A DNA stretch of 64,000 bases, taken from positions 806,857 through 870,856 of the forward strand of contig NW_008805063.1 of NCBI RefSeq assembly GCF_000004825.1, in the 5' to 3' direction. This DNA is from Heterostelium album PN500. Taxonomy: Eukaryota > Evosea > Eumycetozoa > Acytosteliales > Acytosteliaceae. Below the pieces are notes generated by a model. It made no database searches, was not told where the DNA came from, and saw nothing but the letters and a program-made list of their open reading frames with translations. A program made the position numbers and the translations under genes. Below, one piece after another: positions 45,891 to 58,700 of this stretch (the first letter of the stretch is position 1; every line of letters begins with the position of its first letter).

Positions 45891-47768
45891 ATGGTACAAG
45901 ATAATACAATTATTAATAATGATAATGAGGATATAATCACATTTAAATCAACATTGTGCATTGAACATCAAAGACAATGTGAATTCCTTTGTTTCGATTG
46001 CACAGTGTTGCTTTGTTCTAAATGTATAATCACCAAACACAAATCTCATCAAATCGATGATGCTGATACTATATCACAATCAATCATTACTCACTATAAT
46101 GATAATGATATTGATAATATAATATTTAGAAGAATGCAATCAATATTAAATAATCTAAATCAATATAATAATCAATTGAATCAATACAAAGAAAAAGAAG
46201 ATGTTATCTCTAAATACTACAGAGATCTACATGACCACCTAATGATTGAAGAGTACAAACTAAAGAAACCTTTCATCGATGAACGAGAAAGAATAAAATC
46301 AATCATTTCAAATCTATCATCACAATTACATTCTTTATCATTAACAATTAGAGATATAATAGATAGTAATAATAATAATAATAATAATAGTAATAGTAGT
46401 GGCTATATTAGTAGTGAAAATATAAATGGTTCAAATGAATTAAAGTTTTCAAATAATAGTAATGATATTGATATAGCCGATAATCTCTGTAGTTTTAATT
46501 GTATTATAAGTTATTTAAATAGTTTAAATAATAATAATAGTTATTATAATAATAATAATAATAGTAATAGTAATAATAATAATAATGAAGAATTACTTTA
46601 TAAAATAAAATATTATTTATATCAATTAAGTTGTAATAATAATTGTAAACTGATTGATTATAAGAGTATCAATGTAGAGTTGGAGGATATAGAGATAGTT
46701 AAGCAATCACTTTCATCGATATATGATATTGATATCAATTCAATAGATGATAGTTCCAAAAGAAGTGTAATCATATCATCAAGCATTGGAGGTGGACTCT
46801 ACACACTGGATGCTGCTCCAGCAACAAGTGGTCGTCACAGTATTGATTATAGATGGAACAAAATATTCAATGATGATTTCATTGAAAATCAATGTTTATT
46901 GAATAGAACTCTGTTTGTGGATGGCCGTTATCTCTATTGTTTTGGTGGAAGTAATTTAATATCAAAGAAGCTGGAATTCTCTCGACTTTGTCTGGACAAC
47001 CTCAACACACACACTCTGCTAGCTTCAGATTTGCCTTTGAAATGGGAGGTTGTCGAATCACAAAAGAGTTGTCCACCGATTGGAGCGCTCGGTTCCTCTA
47101 TATGCTATGATGAGAGCAGTCACTCGGTCTATGTGATTGGTGGTCTGACGCCACAGATCGTTGCCAAGTCTACCTACCAATCAAAGATCTACCAATTCAA
47201 CTTACAATCACGACAACTCAGCGTCTTTGGTGAGAATCCTAATCCAACGGTGTGTAGTAGCTGCTTTGTAAGTGAGAGAGTCATCTATATTATCGGTGGC
47301 TTGAACACCGACTTCAAGGAGAATCGCTCGTTGGTATCGATTGATATCGATACCGGTATCTTAAAGATCTTGATAGACGATATCGGCTACAATCAAACGA
47401 TAATCGCTCAGCTCTACCATCCCGACACTCAACTGATATACATGCTAGACAAACACTGTTGCTTCTTCTCGCTCTCACCCACTACACTCCAAAAGAAATA
47501 TCTACAACCACTTACTTTCAAAGATAACCATCAGAGAATTCAAAAGATATTAAATTTGAACCACGACTATTCAATGGTGGCAAAAAAGAATCATATTTAT
47601 CTTATGGGCGGTGCAGATTTTGGTAATCACAAGTACTCAATCAAACGCAACCATTGGGTAACAATCAAAGATAATGATATTATGCACCGTAATGGATGTG
47701 CTTCTTTTACTTTTGAACTACAATTACAACAACAACAAATACAAAACAACATAAATATTAAGAATTAA
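45891..47768 (+). CDS. B-box zinc finger protein with kelch-like propeller
   Basis: Single exon, 625 aa. Residues ~24-58 form a B-box: CIEHQRQCEFLCFDC, then LLCSKCIITKHKSHQ, with the expected Cys/His ligands. Coiled-coil region ~80-155 (LNQYNNQLNQYKEKEDVISK). Asn-rich stretches interrupt 160-235. From ~310 a kelch-type beta-propeller begins: LFVDGRYLYCFGG, VYVIGGLT, VIYIIGGLN, IYLMGGADFGNHKYS, with repeated GG pairs. This B-box, coiled-coil, propeller order is a dictyostelid TRIM-like layout; ligase or scaffold roles are not shown (no RING). It ends in a Gln-rich tail, 24 bases from the stop of a related gene on the other strand. Confidence 0.85.
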   Translation: MVQDNTIINNDNEDIITFKSTLCIEHQRQCEFLCFDCTVLLCSKCIITKHKSHQIDDADTISQSIITHYNDNDIDNIIFRRMQSILNNLNQYNNQLNQYKEKEDVISKYYRDLHDHLMIEEYKLKKPFIDERERIKSIISNLSSQLHSLSLTIRDIIDSNNNNNNNSNSSGYISSENINGSNELKFSNNSNDIDIADNLCSFNCIISYLNSLNNNNSYYNNNNNSNSNNNNNEELLYKIKYYLYQLSCNNNCKLIDYKSINVELEDIEIVKQSLSSIYDIDINSIDDSSKRSVIISSSIGGGLYTLDAAPATSGRHSIDYRWNKIFNDDFIENQCLLNRTLFVDGRYLYCFGGSNLISKKLEFSRLCLDNLNTHTLLASDLPLKWEVVESQKSCPPIGALGSSICYDESSHSVYVIGGLTPQIVAKSTYQSKIYQFNLQSRQLSVFGENPNPTVCSSCFVSERVIYIIGGLNTDFKENRSLVSIDIDTGILKILIDDIGYNQTIIAQLYHPDTQLIYMLDKHCCFFSLSPTTLQKKYLQPLTFKDNHQRIQKILNLNHDYSMVAKKNHIYLMGGADFGNHKYSIKRNHWVTIKDNDIMHRNGCASFTFELQLQQQQIQNNINIKN

Positions 47769-47792
47769 TAAAAAATATATAGTTTATTTATT

Positions 47793-49079
47793 TTAATATC
47801 TAATTATTGTTGCACCACATAATTCTCTCATTGATTGGTCAAGATTGTGAACGAGTAGGCTGTTGTTGGAGCTGTATATTTTAGGACTTTGACTATCGTA
47901 GGCGAATGATCTCCAAAGATTAAGTTCAATGACGTACGTATGATTTCCTAGAGTTTTACCACCAATCAAGTAGATTACATGTAGATTATCGTTGATCGTA
48001 TGATAAACCAAAGAATAAAAGTTGGTTATCTCATAGTCAAACTCTTGGAGTTCGGTAACTGTCTTTCTTGTCAAATTCATCTTGAAGAATCGATCCTTGA
48101 AATGTATAAAAACATTTCCAAAGCCGTCATGACATGAACACATCACTTTGTAATCTTCGGTATTCTTTACCTTCAGGTAGTACTTTAGCATTCTTGTCTG
48201 AAAGCTGAATTCAACGATTACCAATCCATTCTGATAACAAACCATGTAGATACAATCACGGAATATAAATGAAAGTAAAATGATCCGGTTGTCAAATTGA
48301 ACTTCCTCTTTGAACCTGACCAGTGCTTTGAACTCCATTGTTTTAATGTTGAATACATCTATTCTTGAATTTAACTTTCTCATATTTCCGGGGTAGTAGA
48401 GCTGCTGTTCACTTTGTGTGTCAGGTCTGTGGCTACCACTATCGTTATACCCTATCATATAAATGTGATCTCCATCATAACAAACCGATCGGAATTGTGC
48501 AAAGTTCTTCAAGGTTGGAATATCATCTTGAAAATCTACAGTCATTGGAAACGAGGTCAGGGATATTCTCATAAACTTGTTGATAGATCTGTCATATCCA
48601 CCAAATACATAGATTGCATCGCCAGTATTCACCGTAGAATACAATGAGAATTTACCTATCGATTTTAGATTATCTAAAGAATGATAGGATTTATCGGCAA
48701 TGTTTATCAGAGTAATTCCACCGACGATATCAAGCGAAAATATAAAAAGTGATTGTTTTCTTGGTTGAACTATTGGTGAATTGGAAAGGATAACTTTATC
48801 TTTGTGAATTAATTTTTTGGAAAATGTAGTTGACGATTGTTGTACTGGCGTTGGTTCAGTCGAGGTAATTGGTGTTGTTATATTATTTCCATTTATATTA
48901 TTTCTACTATTTTCCTTTGTTTCATTATTAATTATATCTTTATTCTTTTTACTTGATTTAATAAAATGTCTCTTTTTGGATAAAACATCTTTTAATGATG
49001 AAACCATCGACTTTGAAATTATTTGTTGATGTTTATCCAACTCATTTTTCTCCAATATATGTCCATATATTATATCCAT
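47793..49079 (-). CDS. Kelch-like propeller protein lacking the B-box, paralogue of 45891 gene
   Basis: Single exon, 428 aa, start MDIIYGHILEKNELD. A Lys/Asn-rich lead (to ~95) is followed by propeller repeats: LFIFSLDIVGGITLINIAD, AIYVFGGYDRSINKFMRIS, HVIYLIGGKTLGNHTYVIEL. The last block mirrors the tail of the convergent 45891 gene (MGGADFGNHKYS, then NHW versus NLW), so the two look like inverted paralogues. There is no B-box or coiled coil, and I found no upstream exon supplying one. The two stops are only 24 bases apart, so the mRNAs must overlap. Function unknown. Confidence 0.82.
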   Translation of the reverse strand: MDIIYGHILEKNELDKHQQIISKSMVSSLKDVLSKKRHFIKSSKKNKDIINNETKENSRNNINGNNITTPITSTEPTPVQQSSTTFSKKLIHKDKVILSNSPIVQPRKQSLFIFSLDIVGGITLINIADKSYHSLDNLKSIGKFSLYSTVNTGDAIYVFGGYDRSINKFMRISLTSFPMTVDFQDDIPTLKNFAQFRSVCYDGDHIYMIGYNDSGSHRPDTQSEQQLYYPGNMRKLNSRIDVFNIKTMEFKALVRFKEEVQFDNRIILLSFIFRDCIYMVCYQNGLVIVEFSFQTRMLKYYLKVKNTEDYKVMCSCHDGFGNVFIHFKDRFFKMNLTRKTVTELQEFDYEITNFYSLVYHTINDNLHVIYLIGGKTLGNHTYVIELNLWRSFAYDSQSPKIYSSNNSLLVHNLDQSMRELCGATIIRY

Positions 49080-49910
49080 AATATAAATATGTTTAATAAA
49101 GTATGGTTTTTAGAATAAAATCATTTTTCCACTTGTTTATTGCCTACGTAGACAAAAAACTTATTCACCCTTCTTTCAAAGGTTAAATCCAAAGATAATA
49201 ATAATGTCATAATAATAAAAGTGACAATGAAAATTCTTGATTATTAATTTTTTGCAGGTAAAATGAATGCCTCATTTGGAACCAAAAGAGTTGTCCAATG
49301 TGAAGTTGTTGTTTGTTAAGTTTTTTTTGAAGTTTGTTTGCAATTGCATTGTTCATCAACACCCAAAAATGAAGTTGATCTTGATTGGACATCAAAATTT
49401 CGCAGTCATAACATTTTGGTAATTAAATAAAAAAAATAAAACAATTTAAAAAAGTATCATAAAAATGATTTGATTTTTCAAAGTTCACATCTCACACCTT
49501 ATAATATCCACTTTTTGGGTAATTTCTCCTCATTCTATTAAAGATCAAGTACTTTGTAGATCATTTTGGGGGAGTGAACCTTTTTTGTTATTTTTTTTTT
49601 ATGTCACAGCCTTTGTAACATCAAAAAACACAAAAGATTTTTTCTAAAAACAAAACCTTTTTTTTTTTTCTTAAATTTAGTGATGAAAGTTTAAAACCAC
49701 ATAAAGGCTATTGGGCACCCGTAATGCAATTCTTCACAAAATCAAAAAAAATAAAAAAAGAATCCATATTATTATGATCAAATGCACAGCAAAGCAACCT
49801 TTTGTTTGTTCTTAAAATTTATTTTATTTTATTTCTCTATTTTTTATTTTTTTTATTTGTAATATTACAAATTTTATCTCTACAACTATATATGTTTGTT
49901 TTATGAAAAG
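49080..49910. other. Divergent spacer
   Basis: Upstream of the kelch-like gene (minus) and the VWA gene (plus). T and A runs throughout, including 49590-49600, 49660-49672 and just before the plus-strand start. A 62-codon minus-strand frame at 49207-49395 has no protein-like character. No RNA gene recognised. Confidence 0.5.
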
Positions 49911-52900
49911 ATGAAGTTCAATAGAAATAATATAAACTATGTATTTTTAGTTATATCGCTAATTATAGTGGTCACTACATTTTCGGTGGTAGAGGGACAC
50001 GGCGCCAATTTACAGTTTCCGAGCAGACCCTATTTTATCGCACCCACACCAAACGACGAAGCCGTCATAAAGTGTCCAGTTGGTCAAACCACAACTTGGA
50101 CCTATAAAGCTACTACAAAGAATCCAAAGGATGACGTATATATATTCTCGGTAAATAGACCACACGGTCTTGATATCTCCAAACAAAACGGTACCAACCC
50201 AGCAGTCGTTAACGTCAGCTGGAAACCAAAATCAAATCAAATCGGTACCTATAAACTATTGGTAGCCGTAACCAATATTGATTTCGTACTTTTCTGGGAT
50301 ACTTTAAGTATTACATTGGTTGTTGGTATGTTCATAGTTAATTAAAAAAAAAAAAAAAAAAAAAAGATTAAGAAATATTAATTTATTTTATTTAATTCTA
50401 GAACCACAACCATGTGGTAATGGTGCACCAAGAAAAGGATGTAATCCAAAGAAAGAGAATTGTTGTCAATGCGATCCAGGTTGGGATCCAGCTTCCTCAT
50501 GCTATGAGTGTTTGCCAGGATACTTTGGAAACAATTGTGATCCGGATCCCCCATGTGTAAATGGTATTGTGAATTCCGGTAGAACTGGAAACGGTCAGTG
50601 CGTCTGTAACTTTGGATGGACTGGTGCTTCATGTGATATTCAATTGCCACCACGTTGCGATCCAAATGCCAAATCTAGAATTGTCACCTCCACTTCATCG
50701 CCATACAACTATTTGAACCCATACGATTTGTTGATCTATCTCGAACCAAACAATCCAAATCTTCAGGTTCCACTCCAGCTGTCACAATACTCACAGATTC
50801 CAAAGATCGATATCTATCTCTTGGTTGACACCAACGTAAAGCAATGGAGATGCAGCGAAGATCTTATTGCATACGTTGATCACCTCATGTTCAAATTTGC
50901 AGTCTACAACAAAAACACAAAGTTTGGTTTGGGTCTATTCAGTGACTCGCCAACCAAAGGTTTCAACTTTGAGCACAAATACGCTATTGGATCGATGGTA
51001 AAGAGAGCTTTCAGAAAGGAAACTTTCACCAGTTCCTCTACTTCTACCGGTAACAGTTTGATTGCTCTCAGTCTGGCATCGAATGCCACTGTTGGATGGC
51101 GTGCAAGCTCATATCGTTCGATTGTTGTCATCACCGACAATGATTGTGCAGCTTTAACCAATTCTCTGGTCGCCACAACTCACTCTAACCTCGTTGAGAA
51201 CTACATCATGCCAACTGTCATCTCAATGGGTAGCGACGTTCCAAACTGGAATCAATTCGTACAGGCCAACGGTTTCGGTGTTACCGACAAGACAACCGTA
51301 TTCGGCATTGACTGGGTTATCAGAGGATACCACTCGATTCTCAATTCATTCCGTCAGGTATCACCGGAGATTGTCGGAGATTCTCGTTCATTCTTGCCAT
51401 CGTTACCATCGAACTTCCAAATTCCATGGTACTCAACCAAGCCAATCACCATCCCAATCAACCTCCAATTGCCAGCTCAGGTCTCTTCGCCAGCCGACGT
51501 CGAATTCGATATTTCGCTACCGGGTTACGGAAAGTCGCATTTCCACATCCAATTCAACAGTCCCCCAGTTGCTGCACCTCTTACCTTCACCGAGACTACC
51601 TTTGATCCAATCACTTTCACACTTCCAGTTTCCGACCCAGATCAAGACACTCTTCTCGTTCAATTCCAACTTCCAATTCAAGGTATTCTGTTTGACTCGA
51701 ACAACAACAGCATCGACCCAACCGCTTTTTACCCGGCCACCACCCAATTTGTCTTATATCCACTTCATCAAGTCAACTTCACAGTAACCATTGGCTACTC
51801 TGTCAACGATGGATGTACCACAGTCTCTAGCTACATTCAAGTCGATATCATCAACACCAACACTGGTCCAGTTGCCAATCCACTCCATTTTGACGCCATG
51901 AACTACGCCGATATCTCATTCGTTCTTCCAGTATCGGATCCAGACAACAACCCACTCCAAGTCAGATTCAACGCACCAACTGATGGAATGATTTTCATTG
52001 GAAACCAAACAATCACCGATGATTTGTACTACCCTGCCTCTACACAATTCACACTCAAATGGTCTGCACCATTGACAACTGTTGAATTCCAATATCAGTG
52101 CACCGACGGTCAAAGCACCGCTACATCGGTTGTCTCTGTTCTTTTGATCAACAGACCACCAGAGGCTGCACCAGTCGTACTCACTGCAACCACCACCGAC
52201 GAGCTCTCATTCACTCTTCCAGTTTCCGATCCAGATTTAAATCCAATGAGTGTATCGTTCACCTCGATCCCAGTGTTTGCATCGATTGAGCTCATCGATG
52301 GTACACGTGTAGTTGAAAACGTTCTCTACCCATCGGCTAGCACCTTTGTTTATACTCCTTCATTCTCGAATCCATCGATGTATGCTACCTACTCTGTAAC
52401 CGACGGTTATCTCTCTGCATCATCCTATGTCAACATTACATTGTTGGAAACCCCACCAGTTGCACCGTTTGTCAATCTCACAGTTCCAGGTGTAGACAAC
52501 CACTACGACTTCACCATTGGAGTATCCAATGCCAATCCAAACGATGTCCTTTCCATTAAATTCTCTGGTCTCTCCACTCAAGGATTTATCGCAACTCGTA
52601 ACGGCGCCCCAATCGTAGAGGGAACTTACTACCAAACCAACTTGTTCACCTTTGTTGCCACCAACAATGTTGTCTACTCTGGATTCTACACTGTTTCCAA
52701 CGGACAATTTGAATCATCAAACAACCTCGCCGTTCTATTCGAGAATTTGCCACCAGTTGGTCAACCAATTGACATCATCACTGAGAATCTTCAACCAAAG
52801 CTCTTCACTATCCAAGCTTCCGATCCAGAGAACGATCCGGTCTACTACGAAATCGATCCACCAGTCAATGGAACTCTCAGAGTCTACAATGGTGCAGTGA

Positions 52901-53955
52901 TTACCACCACCTTTGCTTTCACTGGTGCCAAGGATTTCGAGTATACACCAAACCAAGAGTCCGACTACTTTGCCTACCGTTACAAGGATGCCTATCATCC
53001 ATTCACCGACAGCTACGTCAGATTCCGTCAGAGTCAACCACCCGTTGCTCCATATTTGTATTTCGAGCGCCAAAACTACGATCCATTCAACTTTACTATT
53101 CCAGCTTACTCACCAGTGTTCCCAGCCAGTGAGCTCATCATCCAGATCGTAATCATCCAACCAATGGCACCACTCTATGCCAACGGTCAACTAGTCGATT
53201 ACACCAGCAACTACACCACCAGTACAGTGTTTACTCTCCACCCAATCGAACAAACCGGTGCCATTGTCTACTCTGCATTCGATGGAATCGGTTCCACCTA
53301 TGGTCCAATCAACTACACCATGACAAACCTTCCACCCTCGACATCCAACTCGAACTACCAAAGATACGATTTGCAACCATTTGCATTGTCCTTCCAGAAC
53401 AATGCTCAGTCACCAAGAGGTCACTCACTCTTTATCTACAAGTTTGTTAATTCCGCTAATGCCAACTACCGCTTGGTAACAGCCAACAACAACCAAACAG
53501 TTGATCCCAACGGAAACTACTCGATCAACACCCAGTTCAACTTTATGCCAACCGGTGTTTGGGGAACTGCCTTGATCGAAGGTTACGTTACTGACAACTA
53601 TCTCCAAGCTCCAACTCCATTCGTAATCAATGTCACCTTTGCCAATCCACCACCAATGGGAGTCAACTACTCAACTTCATGGCCCTCGAAGGATCCAATG
53701 ACCATCTACATTCCTTCATACGATACCGAGCCCTACACATTTGTTTTCAACTCGATCCCTCAGGATGTAGATGGATTCAAATTGGTTTATGAAAACACTG
53801 GCCAATATGTACCAGTAGGTCAGCCAGTCGACCCAATGTCAATGTATACTGCCTACCCTGGTACTCTCAAAAAGCTTGTTCTCCTTTACACATTGGCCGA
53901 TCAATACTATTCCAATGTCTATAGTTACACAGTCATCTTTGCTGCCAATCAGTAA
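49911..53955 (+). CDS. Secreted Sib-like protein: EGF-like, VWA and eight tandem beta-sandwich repeats
   Basis: Two exons, 49911-50325 and 50402-53955, close in frame to 1322 aa. Signal peptide ~11-33 (VFLVISLIIVVTTFSVVEG). An N-domain (~35-138) is followed by Cys-rich EGF-like segments (~142-200; CQCDPGWDPASSCYECLPG, CVCNFGWTGASC). A VWA domain is at ~270-430 (IDIYLLVDTNVK, IVVITDNDC), where the metal site DxSxS is degenerate (DTNVK). Eight ~100-residue repeats then run from ~520 to the end, each opening with PPVA.P and carrying FTLPVSDPD and a YPA.T.F strand; the last two are more diverged. It resembles the dictyostelid Sib (integrin-beta-like) adhesion proteins, but no C-terminal membrane span is present. 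Secretion or matrix association is inferred. Confidence 0.85.
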
Positions 53956-54236
53956 ACAATTAATTCCGATCTCCAACCTCCTTTTCCACCCCCTTACATT
54001 ATCATAAATGTTTAATTCGAATTAAACACATTCAATATTTATTTATCATACATATTTATTCATCGGAATGATTATTTGTTCATATCCATCGATTCCTATC
54101 AGTTATCAATAAAGTTTAAACAATTTACAAAATATAAAAAACTATACCTTTTTGTGTATTCAAATGAATTCTGTCACTCCGCTGTGTCTCTATATTATAT
54201 TATATATGTTTTAATATATTTTATTTGTTTTTTTAT

Positions 54237-55242
54237 TTAGATTAACTTTCTTTGCTTGAAGTATCTCTTCAAATAGGTGATTTGGAAGATGGCAGTTCCA
54301 AACAATACAAAGATGGTGAATACAGCCAACCAAGCAACTCTAGCATTGGTGGATTCGTTAGTGTTTCTCATGGTTTCCTCTCTACCCTTCATGTAGACGA
54401 TCTCTTCTTTAATTTGATCGACAGCGGCTTCAATCTTCTTCAATTCTACTTCGGATGGTTTCAAAGTTCCCTTTGTAATTAAATCTTGATAGTCATTGGC
54501 ATCTGCACCAGTCTTGATTTCCAAACTGACAGTTCTACTTAATGGCATAATTGTGGCATCTACATTTTTATAAACAAAATAAATAGTAGTTTAAAATTAA
54601 TATATCTTTCATTATTAAGCGGACGCTCAAATCAAATTCACAAGTGTATAGTAATTCCAATTCATCTAATTCTCTCCTTTAGAGATTGAAATCAAATTTC
54701 TAAATTTCTAGGCTTTGTTGTTCTATATCTTTCTTCTTGTTTGTTTGTTTGTGAAAATGACTGCATAAATAATTGTAATAGCAAAGATAATAACACCTAC
54801 GTGGTCTGTATGAGTCCAAGAAACAATATAAATATTCACCAGCTTCGTGAGCAGTGAAGGCGAACTTTCCTGATTTGGCATCTTGATTGCTGAATACAAT
54901 TGAGTTGTGTGAATCACGAATCTGTTTGAAAGGATGATTATCCAAATGTTAGAATATATAGATAGATTGAAATGATAGGAAAACTTAAAAATAGATAAAA
55001 ATAGATGATGATTGACTTACGTAGAACTTCATTTGCATGCTTTGAGCAACCAATTCAGTTGGATAAGCGAGATTCTTTGAGAGTTTGTCAGAGATTTCAA
55101 AGGAACCCTTGACAAGTGTATCTCTTCTGTATTCGTCAGTCAAACATTTTTCATCGGCAGGTCTGACTTCAAACATGAATGAATAGGAATATTGAATACA
55201 CAATGCCAAACATACTATGGCAAAAATTGATTTATTATTCAT
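54237..55242 (-). CDS. p24-family cargo receptor, TMED10 (delta) type
   Basis: Type I membrane protein of COPII/COPI vesicles that selects cargo between ER and Golgi. Three exons, 55242-55021, 54921-54801 and 54559-54237, close in frame to 221 aa. Signal peptide MNNKSIFAIVCLALCIQYSYSF is cut off before the GOLD domain, whose two cysteines are in EKCLTDE and EYLYCFLDSY. RTVSLEIKTGADANDY and a coiled coil (KKIEAAVDQIKEEIVYMKGR) follow, then the membrane span and the tail YLKRYFKQRKLI, which matches the TMED10 coat-binding FF..KK-type tail. The third exon join (C/AT) fits the conserved region and closes the frame. Confidence 0.9.
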
Positions 55243-55727
55243 TCTTTTTCTTTTTTCTTCTGTCTTTTAATATAATAATAAAATTAAATATATAAAAAAA
55301 AAAAAAAAAAGGTTGAACTTAATCAAATGTTGTTGAGTCACACACAGGTCAAAAAAAATTTATAAAAAAAAAAAAAAACAAATTTTTTTGATTTTAAAAA
55401 AATGCTTTTCAAAAAAATATATTATTCAATTTATTTATTACTATTACTTGTTTGATTTAATCAGATTTGTTTATTTCATATTTTCATTCTAAACAACTAA
55501 AGAATTACAAAAATCTTTTGTAGAAAAACATAGAAATATTTGATTTTTCTTTGCACTTCAAAACAATATAAATATAATTTATTATTATTTTAAATAACTT
55601 CGATAAATATGTTGTTATAGTTGATTTATTCAATTGAAAGGAGAGGAGGGATTGAGGCAATGAAGGTATAACATTTACATGATTAGTTTTTTTTTTTTTT
55701 TTTTTTTTTTTTTTGAATCATTACAAA
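55243..55727. other. Spacer with long A and T runs
   Basis: Between the p24 gene start and the hybrid kinase 3' end, both minus strand. It contains 15- to 17-base A runs near 55293 and 55362 and an uninterrupted 28-T run at 55687-55714, just past the kinase stop. No gene. Confidence 0.6.
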
Positions 55728-58700
55728 TTAATTCTTTGTTGATTTTGCAAGATTTGTAATGATCGGTATCAGTCTGTTGATCTCTGCTTCTATTCTCTTT
55801 CTAATTGATCGTGCATTCTCTAGGTCTCTATAGTCCTTAGAGATGGTCTCTAATTCGCGGATGACACGCTCAATGTCGGAGCTAAAGTGTGATACGTAGA
55901 AGCGGAGTCTTCGTGCCTCACTGCATAGCTTGTCAGGATTGTTTGAGTTGATCGCTCGATTCACTTCGTCCATGATACATTGGTACTCTTGGAGAAACTG
56001 CTGTGCCTTTACACTGAGATTCGAATCGGTCGGTGGAGAAGCGGGTGGCTGTACCGGTGGTGGATTGCCGAGGTACTTCTCTATGACCGCTCTGAGTTGG
56101 TCGGGATTGATTGGCTTCGAGAGGTAGTCGTCCATTCCGGCATTGAGACACTTTTCCTTATCCTTCTGCAGTGCATGTGCAGTCATTGCTATGATAGGAG
56201 TATGCTTGTTCATGACCTTCTCACGAATACGTATGGTACTGGTCGCTTCGAATCCACCCATGTGCGGCATTTGGACATCCATCAATATGAGATCAAAGTC
56301 TTTCATTTCCGATGCTGCCACTGCTTGGAGACCGTTCTCTGCCAACGTAACTTTATGACCGAATCTCTCGAGCAGACGAATGGCAAGTCTTTGATTAACG
56401 ACATTGTCCTCAGCCAACAAGATCTCAGATTGGATTGGTGCAGGCTGAGGTGTATCGCGTGTGATCTGTTGAAGTTGTTTGATCAATGGTTTGGTACTGC
56501 ATTGAATGACTTCGAGCATCTCTACTGGGGAGACGGGCTTTGAGAGGTAACCAGAGATGACTGAGCTTCTGTTCTCTGGGTCACCACGTTGACCGCTACC
56601 GCAAATCAACATGATGATTGAAGCCTGTCCAAAAGATGGATCCTGCTTAATTGCCTCGGCAACTAAGAATCCATCCTTTCCGTTGAGTTGAGCGTCCATA
56701 AAGATGTACTCGTAGGGTTGTTTCTTCATGGCGGCTTCTCTTAGCATGTGGAATGCAGAGTCTTGACTGTCGGTAGTGTCAGCTGACACACCATACTCTG
56801 AGAGCATCTGGTGTAACACACGTCTTGTCGACTTGTTATCGTCGATAATCAGGGTGTTGACATCCTTGAGCATGATCTTGGAGTTCTCGGTTGGTGCTTG
56901 TCCCAATGGGAACTTGGCAATGAAGTCGAAGCGACTGCCTTTGCCTGGAATGGACTCTGCCTTGAGTTTACCACCCATGAGTTCGACCAAACGAGTGGAG
57001 ATAGTCAAACCAAGACCGGTACCACCATACTTTCTGGTTATTGATCCATCGGCCTGTGAGAAAGCCTCAAAGATCAAATGCAACTTCTCGGCAGGGATAC
57101 CAATACCGGTGTCGGCCACTGAGAATGCCAGAGTTACTTCACCATTGGTAATGTCCTCCAACTTGACAGTGAGGGAGACTTCACCTTCAGCAGTGAATTT
57201 GATGGCATTACCAACCAAGTTGGTAACAATTTGACGAAGACGACCTGGATCACCAATCAAATGGTCAGGAGTATCTGGAATGATATCACAGATAATTTCC
57301 AATCCCTTTTGATGAGATCTCCATGCCAATGTCTTTAGAGTCTCATAAAGGATGGTTCTTAAAGAAAAGTCACTCTTGTCTAATTCAAGTCTACCTGCTT
57401 CAATCTATTAAAAATTTAAAGTAGTAACAATTAGTTTTTGTTATTATAAAAATTCTATATTTATTATCTAAATAAATACCTTTGAGAAATCTAGAATATC
57501 ATTGATGATAGTAAGAAGTGATGCAGCAGATGATTGTACCATAGTAAGATACTCTCTTTGCTCAGCATTCAATTCAGTGTCCAATGTGAGGTCGGTCATA
57601 CCAATGATACCATTCATTGGAGTTCTAATCTCGTGAGACATATTTGCCATGAAATCTGACTTGGCTCTTGAGGCAGCCTCGGCAGCTTCTTTGGCCAAAG
57701 TATTCTTGATGGTTGTTTCTTTGAGATTGTGAATCATTTCGTTGATGATTGCCTTGAGGATATTGACTTCACCCTTGGCTTCTACAGAGATGACTCTGGT
57801 AAAGTCACCTTTGGTTACAGACTTGGCGACTTCGGCAATGGCTCTAACCTGACCGGTTAGATTAGCAGCCATGGTATTTACATTGTCGGTTAGATCCTTC
57901 CAGACACCGCCAACACCTTTTACTTCGGCTTGACCACCGAGTATACCTTCAGTACCTACTTCACCAGCGACACGAGTTACCTCTGCTGCAAAGGTAGATA
58001 GCTGATCAACCATTGTATTGATAGTCATCTTGAGTTGGAGAATCTCACCCTTGACATCGAGTGTGATCTTCTTGGACAGGTCACCACTAGCTACGGCTGT
58101 GGTGACTTCGGCGATAGCTCTTACTTGGCCCGTGAGATTTGCAGCCATTGTATTTACATTGTAGGTTAGGTCTTTCCAGACACCGCCAACACCTTTTACC
58201 TGAGCTTGACCACCGAGTTTACCTTCAGTACCTACTTCAAGAGCGACACGAGTTACCTCAGATGCGAAGGAATTCAACTGGTCAACCATAGTATTGATAG
58301 TTTCCTTGAGTTGACGAATCTCACCATTCACATCTACAGTAATCTTCTTGGACAGGTCACCACAAGCTACGGCTGTAGTGACTTCGGCGATAGCTCTTAC
58401 TTGGCCCGTGAGATTAGCAGCCATTGTGTTTACATTGTAGGTTAGGTCTTTCCACACACCACCAACACCTTTGACTTGTGCTTGACCACCAAGTTTACCT
58501 TCGGTACCTACTTCTCTAGAGACACGAGTTACCTCTGATGCAAACGAATTCAACTGGTCAACCATTGTATTGATAGTGTTCTTGAGTTCCAAGATCTCAC
58601 CTTTGACATCGAGATTGATTTTCTTTGAAAGATCACCGGTAGCCACAGCTGTAGTTACCAAAGCAATCTCTCTCACTTGATCCGTTAGATTGGCAGCCAT

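Noticed and set aside
49207-49395. 62-codon minus-strand frame upstream of the kelch-like gene
   Set aside because: No intron, no domain, no start context; considered as a possible B-box exon for the 47793 gene and found to lack Cys/His ligands.
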